A stretch of 64,000 nt of DNA from Blastobasis lacticolella. Taxonomy: Eukaryota; Arthropoda; Insecta; Lepidoptera; Blastobasidae. Location: the NCBI GenBank assembly GCA_905147135.1, contig LR990040.1, forward strand, positions 22,767,857 to 22,831,856. The letters run 5' to 3'. The notes beneath the pieces were generated by a model. The model saw only the letters and a list, made by a program, of their open reading frames with translations, did not search any database and was not told the origin of the DNA. Positions 19,620 to 30,925 of this stretch are shown here, in pieces (the first letter of the stretch is position 1; each line of letters begins with the position of its first letter). Position numbers and translations under genes: made by a program.

Positions 19620-19765
19620 TGACGTATATATCTGTGGGCTATGTCGAACTGTTTGTTTGTCTGTGGCATCGTATATCCCGAACGGGTAGACCGATTTGGA
19701 TGCGGTTTTCTCTATTTGAAAATCTAAATATTTTGATACATGGTGCTGATGGTCTCTATTTTCGA
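19620..19765 (+). repeat. Repeat G-like block
   Basis: 'tgtctgtggcatcgtatatc...gaccgatttggatgcggtttt' resembles the block at 48,600-48,680 and the family G copies. No coding role. Confidence 0.35.
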
Positions 19766-20149
19766 ACTGTTCTCTTTCGGCGTTGTAAATATGATAAAAA
19801 AACATTGAACTTATCATTCCGAATATCAAAATGGAAACCGTTCGACTCGATGCGAGCGGTTTAAAAAGACCCATGGTCAGATTTTATTTTCATCCACCCG
19901 TACAATATAAGCATACATACTTTTTGCTAAGTGTGATAGAAATGGCGCTTATTGCCACTGCTTATCTTCATGTTAACAAAAATTTTACTGAAAATACGAT
20001 TACCCGTACAGGCAAACCAAAAAAAGCATGGAAATAAAAAGTATAATCTCATGTGTTATTGCGCTGATGAAAATATTAAAATTTATCGCCTAATCAGGTT
20101 ATTGCACTTACACTTTGTTAATTGGTTGTTGACCGTTAATTTTTATAAG
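19766..20149. other. Unassigned sequence
   Basis: Short frames (81 and 68 codons nearby) lack recognisable domains. Confidence 0.35.
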
Positions 20150-20400
20150 GTAGGCGATTGACCATCACACCTGATGGAACACGACGATGTAGCCGAAGAT
20201 TAAGCATGCCTATCTACTATCAAGAAAAAACCTAAGGAGTAATATACTAAATAAGAAACTGTCTACCTCAGAATCCTTCCTCCTGAGAATCTGACCTACA
20301 TAGCTGGGTTCGATAAAATTGAACTGTTCGGGGAACATCACCATGTCACCACAATCGTCCATTCCTTAGCTGTACGCATTAGTTTTTTTATTATACCATG
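20150..20400 (-). pseudogene. LINE C-terminal and 3' UTR fragment
   Basis: The minus strand gives MRTAKEW followed by a degraded equivalent of NRLPASVFPDHYNL; compare the better copy at 63,303-63,569. The rest of the segment resembles that LINE's 3' end ('cacctgatggaacacgacga'). Confidence 0.45.
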
Positions 20401-20596
20401 GTGGCAAGCAAGCGCAGATTCACTATAACTACTGAATGGATTTATAGAATGAATGGAAGCAACACGTGTCGCCAATAGGAAATTAAATCTATAGTTAAGT
20501 GATATCAATGGCGATATACATTAATACCTGGGAACACAATTATCATCTCGACGCCGAGTACTGCAGAACAGCCTCGTGTTCATCCTCTTACACGCC

Positions 20597-20970
20597 TTAA
20601 TAAAGACATAATACTGAGCTGAGCCTGAGCCTGAGCAGTCGCCTCCAACCTCCCCTCATAGCGACCCCTGACCACACAAGTCTGAGACCAAACCTTCTCG
20701 AGGTTATAACTAGGCACACCAGTGCCCGGCCCTTCGGTCCTGAGCGGTTCTGAGCATAAACTGAGACGTCGTCCAACTGGTTATGGACGATGTTATCGAC
20801 AGGAACAAACATAGCTAGATACACATAAAACACAGAGAAATCATATATGGCAGTAATTACCGTAAGTAGGACAAATAATTCCACTCACCCGAGGCTGTAA
20901 GACACGCGCGTCCGCCGCGCAGCTAGTTTGAGCGAAAAGTGTCTACGGCCGCCGTCGCCGCATCGATTTC
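20597..20970 (-). promoter_or_regulatory. GC-rich patch with consensus splice donor (possible first exon)
   Basis: About 20,895-20,965 is strikingly GC- and CpG-rich for this window ('cgcgcgtccgccgcgcagct'). On the minus strand it ends in CTCGG followed by GTGAGTG, a good 5' splice site at about 20,886-20,887. This could be a 5' untranslated exon and promoter of a minus-strand gene whose next exon lies farther left, possibly outside the window. The 95-codon frame beyond the donor starts at GTG right after an in-frame TGA, so it is unlikely to be a gene by itself. Confidence 0.3.
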
Positions 20971-21318
20971 GATTGACACATTATAATTTTCTAACCTACC
21001 CTCAAACCTTACACTGTTGATTCTATTTGTAGGTAGTATCAATAATTCGCAATGTTTGCGACAACACGTAGACTTTAATTTATCCCGAAATTCAATGTGA
21101 TTCCCGCTGGGACCGTAATCAAATTTTACGCGGATTTACATGTTGAAATTGTACTTACATGTTGGATACATAAATAGTAGGAAAAAGCTGTTTACGTATG
21201 CTAATGCTACATAAACAAGTTGTGTACGGGTGGCAGAGAAGCTAGACTACACCTGCAACAAGAAAATATGCAGCACCGTTTTCTGTTGACTATTTCCAAC
21301 ACTAGGATCTTCAACAAA
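20971..21318. other. Unassigned sequence
   Basis: Nothing recognised. Confidence 0.4.
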
Positions 21319-21319
21319 G

Positions 21320-21400
21320 TGGAGAACTAACCTGATGAAGGTGGTAGATCCAATCCAAAGTATTCAGATTTTAATGATCAGGGAATACACTCGCAGGCAA
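21320..21400 (-). pseudogene. Short LINE C-terminal fragment
   Basis: The minus strand reads ASVFPDH then a stop, matching the conserved ASVFPDHYNL in the LINE frame at 63,303-63,569. Confidence 0.4.
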
Positions 21401-21688
21401 AAAAAAATATTATGTTTCCCTTTGCGATACCGCGAAATTTCTTAAAAAACTGTGGGGGATAGCGTTTAACAATTTTTCAAGCTGGGCTGACAAGTTAAAT
21501 TCAAATGAAACAGGCAGAGAGTTCATTAAATAAAACCAAGAGGGAGAACTGGCACTTAGCCGAAGCATAACAAATCTGAAACAATTACTTAGCTTTTTTG
21601 AATTCCCCAGGAGGGGTGCACTCCAGTATATCATCTCCACAGGTATCTACAATTTGTCATCTATATTTTTTTGCGTACTGTATGTCCG
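21401..21688. other. Unassigned sequence
   Basis: A 76-codon minus frame has no recognised domain. Confidence 0.35.
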
Positions 21689-21689
21689 C

Positions 21690-22165
21690 AGTGTTTCAAG
21701 ACGAAGGTCTTTGACCAATGTGTGTTGCCCGTGATGAATTACGGAACTGAAACGTGGCTGCTCACTGTGTCTTGGGCCTTATAAGTAAGCTCACTGTTAC
21801 CCAAAGGGCAATAGAAAGAGCTATGCTCGGAGTCTCTTTGCGCGATCGAATCAGAAATGAGGAGATCCGCAAGCTAACCAAGGTAACCGACATAGCTCTA
21901 AGGATTGCCAGACTGAAGTGGCAGTGGGCAGGGCACATAGCTCGAAGAACTGATGGCTGATGTGGCAGTAAAGTCCTCGAGTTGAGACCACGTACCGGAT
22001 GACGCAGCGTGGGTTGGACTGGTGAACTCAACCAAGGCCACAAAGTGGACCGACGACATGGTAGGGATCGCAGGTACCAGCTGGATGCGGAAAACCACAG
22101 GACCTGCCTGTGTGGTGATCTTTGGGGGTCTTCTGGCTGATACGATGATGATGATGATGTCCTCT
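21690..22165 (+). pseudogene. RTE LINE 3' end with ATG tail
   Basis: Reads AIERAMLGVSLRDRIRNEEI, then KVTDIALRIARLKWQWAGHI, then a stop, then the 3' end and an ATGATGATG tail at about 22,142-22,160. It is the same family as 30,310-30,925. 5'-truncated and carrying stops and indels, so inactive. Confidence 0.8.
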
Positions 22166-23925
22166 AAGCCGACCGATTTTAAATTGATTGAATGTGTGTA
22201 GTTGTATGATCTAGGAAGAACTTAAAAACATTGCAAATAATGAATTAATAAACAGATGAATTAACAAAGAAAATACTTAAATATATAATAATAATAAATT
22301 GTGTAAATATTTCTCATGTGTCATGTCGTAAATGTCAATAATTAGTTCTAGGGTCAATTCATTCGTGTTATCGTGATACAGTATGTTATATTTGTATTGT
22401 AACTTTATACAGTTTTTTGTTTATATTGCCTAATTAGAAAAAGAGCTATTTTACGATACTGCTGAGTATCAGACTTAAACAGAGTTTCATTATTTGTCTA
22501 GAGGCTAAGGTCGTTCTGTATAACAGACGAAGAGAAAGCTATCTGTTCTAGCCTTCACTTCTAATTGTAGTGCGAGAATGCAATTCAACTTGAAACTGGA
22601 GATATGTTTTATAACTCGTTTAAACAGGGCGCTATGCACTTGTCGTAAACTATTCTGAAAGTCAGACGTGCTTCCGTTAGTTTGGGACCAGTTCAACATG
22701 GATTTTCTCTGACATTCTGGCATTGTTTTAAAAAGTTAGATGTTACTAAAATTTGTGTTAGTATGTACCTATAGTCTGGCAAAAAAGATGGCAAGAAATT
22801 TTAGGGCGCTTCTTGACAGCATTTCATTGTTGCAACAGCAGTACTTCCTAATTTTTGCCAATAGGATTGCCTCTTTAGAAACGCCATTCAAGTAAAGTGC
22901 TAGAGATGGGTGATAAATGACGTCAATAGTATCGGCAGCATGTTATCATTTTTTACGTAACCGTTTTTTCGTGAGTAGTCACAGTGATACTACCGTGAGT
23001 TATTTAGAACCCATATCTGGCAATGTTTCTGAGAGCTGTCCTATTAGCAAAAAAATTGGCTTACAGTTTGCCTGTTCACGAATTTCTTGCTAGAATGTAT
23101 GTGAAAACGCAACTACTAGCATTAAAGGATACTGAACTAGTTGCTGATCAAGCATCTGTTGGTGATAATAAATATGCATTTTCGTAATCAACATCCGTAA
23201 CACTCTACTGTTGGACTTGGCATTTTCCAAGTGAGTAAAAGTTTTACCACGAGTTGAGAAAGTTCGAAATAAATGTTTGTATTTGAACAATGTATTTTCA
23301 ACTCTCTTGAAGGAAGGAATGCTAGTTCAAAACATGAATCGCCTTCTAATGCGTCGGTTACCGGAATTGATTCTACATTCCAATTCTGATGAAATGTATT
23401 TATAGCTATCTATGGGAATATCTATTATTAATATTTGTTATTACCAAGGCTGGTGTCCTAATTCTCCATAACGCGGAACGTCACACAATTTTATTCATGT
23501 ATCAGTTACGTATTCAGTGAACGTTGCTTAATCAATTTATATGTATTCGCTGTAATTTTTATTCGAACCTAAACACAGACCTCGTCTTTCTTACCAGCGA
23601 AAAAAACAGATGGGTGTTATAAACATGGCCTATATCTGGTCAAGGTTATCTCCAAGGAACAAGGGGATTTGAGCAGCATTGTAGTCATCATGGCAGTCAC
23701 CATGCTTAGGACTGCGGATCGATTCTCTACATCAATTGTAAAAGATTTCTTCTTCCAAATGAAACAACTTTTAACGCAATATATTAGCAAACCATTGGAA
23801 TATCTGCTAATCATGTAAACAGAAAAGAATTATTATGTTTCGTGACGTTCTGCCCAGCCGATTTAAATTTCAGTGATAAATAATACTCTGTTGACACAGC
23901 TTGAATTGTAATATTGAAATATTTA
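22166..23925. other. Unassigned AT-rich sequence upstream of the next gene's 3' end
   Basis: 1.76 kb without a recognised repeat. Minus-strand frames at 22,505-22,723 and 23,090-23,290 have no identifiable domain. Confidence 0.4.
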
Positions 23926-23931
23926 TTGCAT

Positions 23932-23937
23932 TACAGG
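23932..23937 (-). terminator. Polyadenylation signal of the secreted repeat-protein gene
   Basis: AATAAA on the minus strand, about 75 bases past the stop codon at 24,011. This is a normal spacing for an insect 3' UTR. Confidence 0.55.
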
Positions 23938-24010
23938 GGTAATCTAATCTCTCTTTATCTACTAGATCTTAATTTCTCTCGATACTTAACTACGTAATTT
24001 TAATGATCTC

Positions 24011-26120
24011 TTATGGATTAGGGGTTTTGTGTTTAGCTACAATATTTTCAACAAATTTATTTAGGGCTTCAAACCTCCTCCTTAAGGCATGGAATCTATC
24101 AATTTCTCCCAAAGCTATGTTTGTCATATTTGCGCCTAATGGTTTATTTTCTTTTATATCTCCTGTTGAAACCGGGAGAGGATTACTTATTGTAAAAATT
24201 GTTTTTCTAGTGTTATTATTTAAATCCACTTGTGTGTAAGCTTCAGGTGATTGTTTATAATGGGTTTCTGAAAACTTAATTTCTTTGAAATCTTTGTTGG
24301 ATTTTGTATCAGTTGTCGGTTTTGAAGAGAATGCTTTATCTTTTATGTCTTCTATTGAATATGGAACAGGATTACTTTTTTTCACAATTCTCTTTCTAGT
24401 GTCACCATTTGCATCTTCTTGTATAATGTCAGCTTCATGTGATACTTTATAAAGCGCATCTAACGTCTTAATGTCTTTTAAATTTTTGTTGGTGTTGAGA
24501 TCAATCGATTTTGAAGTTATCGGTGCATTTTCTTTTTCATTTTCTATTGAATATGGAAGAGGGTTACTTTTTTTAACAATGCTCTGTTTAGGGTCACTAT
24601 TAGAATCTACTTGTATAATATCAGCTTCGTGTGATACTTTATAATGGGTATCTAATGATTTAATTTCTTTTATATCTATCTTCGGATCAAATGACACCGG
24701 TGTAGCTAATGGTGCATTATTTTTTAAATTTTCTATTGAATATGGACGGGGATCAGATTGAAGAATTCTTTTTCTAGCGTCATTATTCGTATCCACGATT
24801 TTGTCAGCTTCTGTTGGTTGTTGATAATGGGCTTCTAATGACTTAATTTCTCTTAAATCTTTGTTAATATTGGGGTCAATTGTTGATTTTGGTGACACTA
24901 CAACAAATCTTCTTTTAAAATCAGAACGTGTATCATATTTCTTCATATCCGTAGGTGGTTCCACGTCTTTAGCTATTACCGTCTTGTTAACAGCTTTTAA
25001 TTCTAGATCTGTGTGATTGTTTACAATATGTGAAGGGCTATCTGTGAGTTCATCGTCACTTCTTTCTTTGCTGGTGAAATACTTGATGTTGTTTCTCTCT
25101 ATTTCTGCGTCAGATTTGGAATTACCGTGAATGTCTTTCATTATAGCTTTGTTGACGCTGTTTTCTGAATCCTTAGGTGTTTTGGTTTTATTTTGTAGCA
25201 TGTTTAGCGTGGCTATAGACTCTGCTAAATCATCTTCTGGGTGGTATGGGTTCTTATATATTTGTTGATGTACGCCGGCTCTCTGGGCTACCTCTGAAGC
25301 AAACCTCCTGAGTACCTCGGGATTTGTAAACTCATTCACGATTTTTAGTACGTCGTCGAAATCAATATTGATATTAACCGTTTTGCCCGCAGTTAATGTA
25401 CTGACGGACAGTATTGCTGAAAAAAAAAAAAATACTAAAAAAGTAGAATATTGGATGAATTTACAGATTGACAGACCTAGAGATCGCTTTTAAGATTGAA
25501 CTGACTATTTTTACAAGCTTCTATTTAACTTGCAATATATATGGTCTAGTGGCAGCGTTTGTTTTAGTTTAAATATTGCAAGCTGAATTAGAATCACATC
25601 TTGACAACCGATTGCGCTGAAATTTTGCATACTTATGTAAGTCTGGTGACGTTGGTGTCATAGCTGACATAGCATACTTCTGTAAGTTTGGTGGCATAGG
25701 TGACATAGCTGATTTGATGATGGAGAACGAAGATGGCTAACAGGAACTTCTAAACTAAAATTGTAACCTCGTCCGGTGTCCAGGGTCTGCTGATGAAATA
25801 GGAAGGTGATAATTATGATCTATCCTAAATTACGCAGAATAAACAGTTTGGGCTTATTTGATTTGCCTTGAGAAGTAGCCAGACTAACCGTAGAATGTAT
25901 CAAGTTAAAACAGAACGCACGTTGAAAGTTTGTTTTGAAAAATATGATTTTCATTTGAGAAATTTTTTCATTATTGTTAGTCAGATATGACTGTTCTCAC
26001 ACCTCATAAGGAAATTCATGGTCGTCATTTTAATATTATTGATTATAAATTTAGTTTAATCTAATATGACAAAGATAGAACTAAAATTTTCTTACCAATT
26101 ACTACTGTTATAACAAACAT
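24011..26120 (-). CDS. Secreted protein with four tandem repeats (two exons)
   Basis: Exon 1 is 26,096-26,120 (ATG at 26,120; donor GTAAGA). Exon 2 is 24,011-25,416 (acceptor: a T-rich tract ending CAG). The 679-bp intron interrupts an Ala codon. The product is 476 residues. The join creates a signal peptide starting MFVITVVIAILSVSTLTAG, which neither exon encodes alone and which supports the model. The mature part is polar and charged with few cysteines. From about residue 193 there are four units of 61-64 residues (starting near 193, 254, 318 and 382), each with (D/N)(L/I/F)(K/R)(E/D)IK, a Y(K/Q)...EA core, and SNPLPYSIE-like ends. The C-terminus is Lys/Arg-rich and looks helical. I do not recognise the family and propose no function. 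Units 2-4 repeat every 192 bp, indicating internal duplication. An AATAAA lies 3' of the stop. Confidence 0.78.
25417..26095 (-). other. Intron of the secreted repeat-protein gene
   Basis: Bounded by GTAAGA at the donor and a 12-base T run plus CAG at the acceptor. 25,600-25,760 contains a diverged copy of dispersed repeat E ('ctgaaattttgcatacttat', 'gatgatggag'). Confidence 0.65.
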
Positions 26121-26369
26121 GTTCTATTTTAGGAACATTCCGATGTATAGAAATAGCCTGTTGAACATTTATGGTGGGTATTTCATTACTTTCTAATTCA
26201 GGTAACTAATTAAAAAAACTATTAATTATTTTATTGCCTTTTATGGCCTACAATAAAATTACATCATCGTCGTAAATAATTAATGTTGCATTAACCTACT
26301 TATGTTATGTAAGTTTTATGGCATCATACGTTGTAGGGTCCGAAACGAAGATATCGTAAATATCGTAAC

Positions 26370-26850
26370 GTAAATTCCAATTGGTTGAGTCGAGTGCAAC
26401 TGTGGCCTCTGAAGAAACTTCTTCCTATGTACAACGCCTTTTAAGAAACTTGTTCCAGTTCCAAGGCTACGTTACTTCAGTCATCTGCCGTATACGTCTT
26501 GGTCATGCCTGCTTTCCTGTATTTCTATGTAAACTTCGCATTCGGGACAGCTTGCTTTGAAAGTGTGGTTTAGACGAAGACTCTATGGAACATATATTTT
26601 TTAGCTGTACTTACCTTCAGTGTTCGCTTTATGATATCTTACCCGATAATAAGCCTCGTCCTTGCGATCTAAAATATTTGTTGTCTTTGATCCGCATTGT
26701 CCATTGATCCATTCATTGGTATTTTGTCTGCTATAATTAAATTAAACAAAATTAGACTGTAATTTTAAGCTACAGTTTTAAGCTTATTTTATCGTTAGGC
26801 ACTAGAGTAGTGCGTGTTGTGTTGTTTTAATTTTTTATTTATTTCTTATT
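26370..26850 (+). pseudogene. LINE C-terminal zinc-finger region and 3' UTR
   Basis: The plus frame reads SVICRIRLGHACFPVFLCKL, then RIRDSLL, a stop, then KCGLDEDSMEHIFFSC. This is the C...C...H...C cluster (CxCG...E(D/T)xxHxxxxC) found after reverse transcriptase in I/Jockey-type LINEs. An in-frame TGA breaks it. The AT-rich remainder is probably its 3' UTR. Confidence 0.7.
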
Positions 26851-27748
26851 AGTTTGTCATTTATGGGAACTCAATAGACATCTCTTTATATTTTCCCTTC
26901 TATATTTCTTATAACGTGTTGGTGCCATTTTATTAGTCTTTGGCAAAATCGCTACATAGCGGAAGCCACAACCTAAAAATAAGAAGAAAAAGACCTTGTT
27001 CCTGTGTAGTAGGTATGCGACCATAATATAAATATGCAAAGACATACGTCAAAGACGTCACGTGACGAAATTAACTAAATTAATTTTAACAAAAAAGGTA
27101 TATTTTTCCTTCAAGGGTTAAAATTATCAATTTCGTCACGTTATAAAAAATTCGTTGTAAAGAAGTAATAAACAACATCTAAAAATAGGCCGATTACTTT
27201 AAACGCGTATCGTATCTGGCCTTGGCGATGAGCGTTGTGGTGTTTACAAATGTAACTTTAAAATTTTATGAATTTCTTTGCATTAGCGACGTGCATTCAT
27301 ACTCAACTTCAAAATAGTATCAATTTCTACTGCGCACGCCGACGCTTTATCGTAGGTTTTCTGTTTACAGCACAAAGTCATTGTCGTGTTGCCGATCCCG
27401 TAAATACTTCATTTCATGATTTTGTAGACGTCATTTAACGGCGGAAAAAAATTGACACCAAAACGGGTACTTTGACGAGCTTTCTGCGCCTTACACATTA
27501 ATTATATGTTAATGCCGATGCTTACTAGCTTACTTCAACGCCTACATGTCGTAAAAAAGTAATCTCCCTTCCTCAGGATTATGACGTAACAACTCTTGCG
27601 ACAAACGTCGATTCTTGAGCCGTCGTCAGTTTTCTTTCCGCTTTCAACACCGTACGACTCAACCAAAGTGATCAATTCAGCAGTATATTCAGCAGTATAA
27701 TCATCAGATTCACGAAAAAAAGTAGCGGTAGTAGCCAGACTTCTCATC
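26851..27748. other. Unassigned sequence
   Basis: Small frames only (an 81-codon minus frame at 27,535-27,780 overlaps the next LINE). Nothing recognised. Confidence 0.4.
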
Positions 27749-27749
27749 A

Positions 27750-27992
27750 TATCAGCCATAAGACGCCCACTGCTGGGCATAGGCCTCCCCCAGAGATCTC
27801 CACAAAGACCGGTCCTGTGCTTTCCGCATCCAGCTGGTACCTGCGATCCTTACCAGGTCGTCGGTCCACCTTGTAGGAGGCCTACCCACGCTGCGTCTAC
27901 CGGTACGTGGTCGCCACTCGAGAACTTTACTGCCCCATCGGCCATCTGTTCTTCGAGCTGCCCACTGCCATTTCAAATCTGGCAATCCTAAG
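27750..27992 (-). pseudogene. RTE LINE 3' end, inverted next to a plus-strand copy
   Basis: The minus strand carries the RTE terminal coding segment (PTRWTDDLVRIAG, KAQDRSLWRSLGEAYAQQW) and its 3' end. At about 27,993-28,002 it switches abruptly to plus-strand RTE reverse-transcriptase sequence. Confidence 0.8.
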
Positions 27993-28329
27993 AGCCACCC
28001 TATTCAGCTGCAGCGAGGTGTTAGACAAGGTGATGTCATATCTCCGAAGTTGTTTACCGCTGCACTGGAGGATATCTTTAGGCTTCTGGACTGGGACGGA
28101 CTTGGCATCAATATTAACGGCGAGTACCTCACGCACCTCAGATTTGCTGACGATATCGTAGTCATGGCTGAAACCCTGGAAGACTTGGGCAAAATGCTCG
28201 ATGACCTCTGTAGTGCCTCTCAACAAGTAGGTCTTAAAATGAACATGGACAAGATGAAAATTATGTCGAATGTCCATGTTGTGCCTACTCCAGTGACAGT
28301 TGGAGGCACTCCACTTGAAGTTGTTGACG

Positions 28330-30309
28330 ACTATTTATTTATTTATTTATTTATTTATTTACTTCACCATACATTTGTAGCATTACAGTATACTTAACAC
28401 TAATGCACTACAAACGTGACAACAATTTTACAAATAAAAATAGTAATAAACTATGGCACATTTCCATGTAAAATTTAAATAATTAGGAACGATCATTCAT
28501 TCATCAACTCACAAAACCTCAGACACATACGTCGCACGTCTGTCCATCCACTAGCAAATACGTCACACTCAGCTGCTGATGTCTGAAGAGCGTTCAGCAT
28601 GTCCATAGCGCGAAGTAAAGGAGAATGCGCGCGAGCTACGGTTCGCGCGGCCGGAATCGCGAGGAGCCGGTTCTGACGCGCTCTCAGGATTATTCTTGGC
28701 TTAGGGGGGACAAATAAACTTACTACCTGTGAGACCAGAGCCGTACAGTCGGCATCCCCGCGCAACGTGAGACACACCATTATAAGCAAATTAAAGTTAC
28801 GCCTTACTTCCAGAGAATTGAAACCTAGCGTACCCAGCAGGTATTTAGTGGGGTATAAAAAGGGATAGTATCCATACATTTTTTTATATAGAAATCGCAG
28901 AAACGCTTTCTGGACTTTCTCCAGAAGCAAGGCATAACTACTCTCATATGGATGCCAAATGACAGAGGCTGACTCCAGTTTACTCCGCACTAGTGCACAA
29001 TAAATGAGTTTGATGGCACGGGGGTCTCTAAAATCGCGCGAGTTTCTAATTACGAACCCCAGCCTCCTTGAGCAGTCGGATGCAAGACTCTTCATATGCT
29101 CATGGAAGTTAAGCGCGGGATCAAAAATAACGCCCAGGTCTTTAATTGTGGTGACACGATTAATTATGTTAGCGCCCAGCGTATACTGAGCTACAAAAGG
29201 ACTTTTAGACCGACTAAATGACATGACATGGCACTTCGATGGATTAAAGTGTAGCTTATTATTTACACACCATTTATACACAGCATCGATGTCCGACTGT
29301 AAGTCATTACAGTCGGACATCTCAGACACCTTATGGATGAGCTTAAGGTCGTCAGCATACAACAAGCTACGAGAAGATTGGAGAGCCTGTTCCATGTCAT
29401 TCACCATTATACTAAATAATAACGGACCCAAAACTGAACCCTGGCTGACCCCGGAACGTGTATGATACGTACCAGATTCATAGCAACCGTGGCGGACGTA
29501 TTGTTGCCTGTCACGCAAGTAACTAGCGAAAAGATTCAACAATGATGGAGAAAACCCTATAGAACATAGCTTACTCAGCAGCACATCATTATCAACTCTG
29601 TCAAAAGCTTTTTTAAAATCAAAGTAGACCACGTCTACCTGAATACCTTTGTCGAGGTGATCGGAGACGAGGTCCACCAAAGTAAGAAGGTTGGTAGTTA
29701 CAGAGCGTTTAGATCTGAACCCATGTTGGGAATCGCTCAGAAAAGGCTTGATCTGCGAGTTAATGTGTGTACACAGTATCAGCTCATACACTTTTGCCAA
29801 AGATGATAAGTTGGCAATGGGTCTATAGTTCTCAACATCCTTTAAATCGCCCGACTTGGGGATAGGTTTCACTCGGGTAGTCTTAAAATGTTGCGGGTAA
29901 CATCCGGTGGAAATAGATAAGTTTAGGATGTGGTAGAGTGGGTTTATAAAAAAGTATTTACAGGCTTTAATAATGAAAGCAGGCAGGTTATCGGGGCCAA
30001 CCGAGGGTTTCAATTTGTCTATGGCGGTTTCGATATCTGTAAGAGAGATACTCTTAATGTCGATGTAGTTAGCAGACGAGGTTCGCTCTGCCGTAATTAC
30101 GTCTGCACTTACCAGGCGAGGGACGTCAGGCAAGAAGACACTAGAAAAATACGAGGAGAAGGCGTCCGCCGCCGCACTACCAGTATGTTCCCTACCTTCT
30201 AAAGTAACTGAGGTCTGAAATCCGCCCTTAGATCTCAGCCCATTTATATGATTCCAGAATGCCCTCGGATCACATCTAATCTTGTCCTGAGTTCTACGTA
30301 AGTAACTAT
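28330..30309 (-). mobile_element. 5'-truncated Jockey/CR1-like LINE, nested, with target duplication
   Basis: Insert 28,335-30,304 flanked by ACTAT at 28,330-28,334 and 30,305-30,309. Removing the insert and one ACTAT restores the RTE sequence seen at 31,250-31,265. The 3' end is at the left: a run of TTTA units (AAAT tail on the minus strand) directly beside the duplication. Confidence 0.9.
28493..30304 (-). CDS. Reverse transcriptase (ORF2 C-terminal two-thirds) of the nested LINE
   Basis: About 604 codons remain open to the stop at 28,493. The first Met lies in the flanking RTE sequence (30,313), so it is not native. Order: a pre-RT segment (RRTQDKIRCDPRAFWNHI); VGPDNLPAFIIKA; ENYRPIANLSSLAKVYE; QHGFRSKRSV; the catalytic FDFKKAFDRVD; GVSQGSVLGPLLFSIMVND; YADD (SLLYADDLKLIHKV); DLGVIFDP; and a C-terminal tail. 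It would carry out target-primed reverse transcription. The endonuclease and ORF1 are missing through 5' truncation, so this copy is dead despite its clean frame. The absence of stops suggests a young insertion. The clade is inferred from motif style only. Confidence 0.85.
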   Translation of the reverse strand, partial: YLRRTQDKIRCDPRAFWNHINGLRSKGGFQTSVTLEGREHTGSAAADAFSSYFSSVFLPDVPRLVSADVITAERTSSANYIDIKSISLTDIETAIDKLKPSVGPDNLPAFIIKACKYFFINPLYHILNLSISTGCYPQHFKTTRVKPIPKSGDLKDVENYRPIANLSSLAKVYELILCTHINSQIKPFLSDSQHGFRSKRSVTTNLLTLVDLVSDHLDKGIQVDVVYFDFKKAFDRVDNDVLLSKLCSIGFSPSLLNLFASYLRDRQQYVRHGCYESGTYHTRSGVSQGSVLGPLLFSIMVNDMEQALQSSRSLLYADDLKLIHKVSEMSDCNDLQSDIDAVYKWCVNNKLHFNPSKCHVMSFSRSKSPFVAQYTLGANIINRVTTIKDLGVIFDPALNFHEHMKSLASDCSRRLGFVIRNSRDFRDPRAIKLIYCALVRSKLESASVIWHPYESSYALLLEKVQKAFLRFLYKKMYGYYPFLYPTKYLLGTLGFNSLEVRRNFNLLIMVCLTLRGDADCTALVSQVVSLFVPPKPRIILRARQNRLLAIPAARTVARAHSPLLRAMDMLNALQTSAAECDVFASGWTDVRRMCLRFCELMNE

Positions 30310-30925
30310 ACATACCTAGGACAAATAGTCCGGCTAGGTAGGTCCAATTTCGAGAAAGAGGTCAATCGACGAATCCAACTCGGTTGGGCAGCGTTCGGGA
30401 AGCTACGCCACATATTTTCGTCCCAATTACCGCAGTGTCTCAAGACGAAGGTCTTTGACCAATGTGTGTTGCCAGTGATGACTTACGGAGCTGTAACGTG
30501 GCCACTCACTATGGGCCTTATAAGATAGCTCACTGTTACCCAAAGGGCAATGGAAAGAGCTATGCTCGGAGTTTCTTTGCGCGATCGAGTCAGAAATGAG
30601 GAGATCCGCAAGCGAACCAAGGTCACCGACATAGCTCTAAGGATTGCCACCCTGAAGTGGCAGTGGGCAGGGCACATAGCTCGAAGAACAGATGGCCGAT
30701 GGGGCAGTAAAGTTCTCGAGTGGCGACCACGTACCAGTAGACGCAGCGTGGGTAGGCCTCCTACAAGGTGGACCGACGACCTGGTAAGGATCGCAGGTAC
30801 CTAGATTTAAGGTTGCGGGTACCGATTGGATGCGGAAAGCACAGGACCGGTCTTTGTGGAGATCTCTGGGGGAGGCCTATGCCCAGCAGTGGGCGTCTTC
30901 TGGCTGATGATGATGATGATGATGA

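Larger units (their letters stand above)
28003..30925 (+). pseudogene. RTE LINE copy split by a Jockey/CR1-like LINE
   Basis: Two parts, 28,003-28,334 and 30,305-30,925, form one RTE reverse-transcriptase stretch. Part 1 has RGVRQGDVISPKLF and the catalytic FADD (LRFADDIVVMAETL). Part 2 continues LVRLGRSNFEKEVNRR-type thumb sequence to the 3' end and a TGATGATGATGATG tail at 30,905-30,925. They are separated by the LINE at 28,335-30,304. Part 2 contains a premature stop near 30,523 and a small duplication near 30,800-30,830. N-terminal endonuclease sequence is absent. Confidence 0.85.

Noticed and set aside
20597..20884. 95-codon membrane-like protein starting MELFVLL
   Set aside because: Its start codon is GTG directly after an in-frame stop and overlaps a better splice donor; no supporting downstream exon.
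29281..29335. Hairpin 'cgatgtccgactgtaa...ttacagtcggacat' as a regulatory element
   Set aside because: It lies inside the conserved coding sequence of the LINE reverse transcriptase and is most simply a coding coincidence.
30877..30925. Histidine-rich C-terminus (HHHHHH) of the minus-strand 310-codon frame
   Set aside because: It is the plus-strand RTE ATG tail read backwards, not protein-coding sequence.
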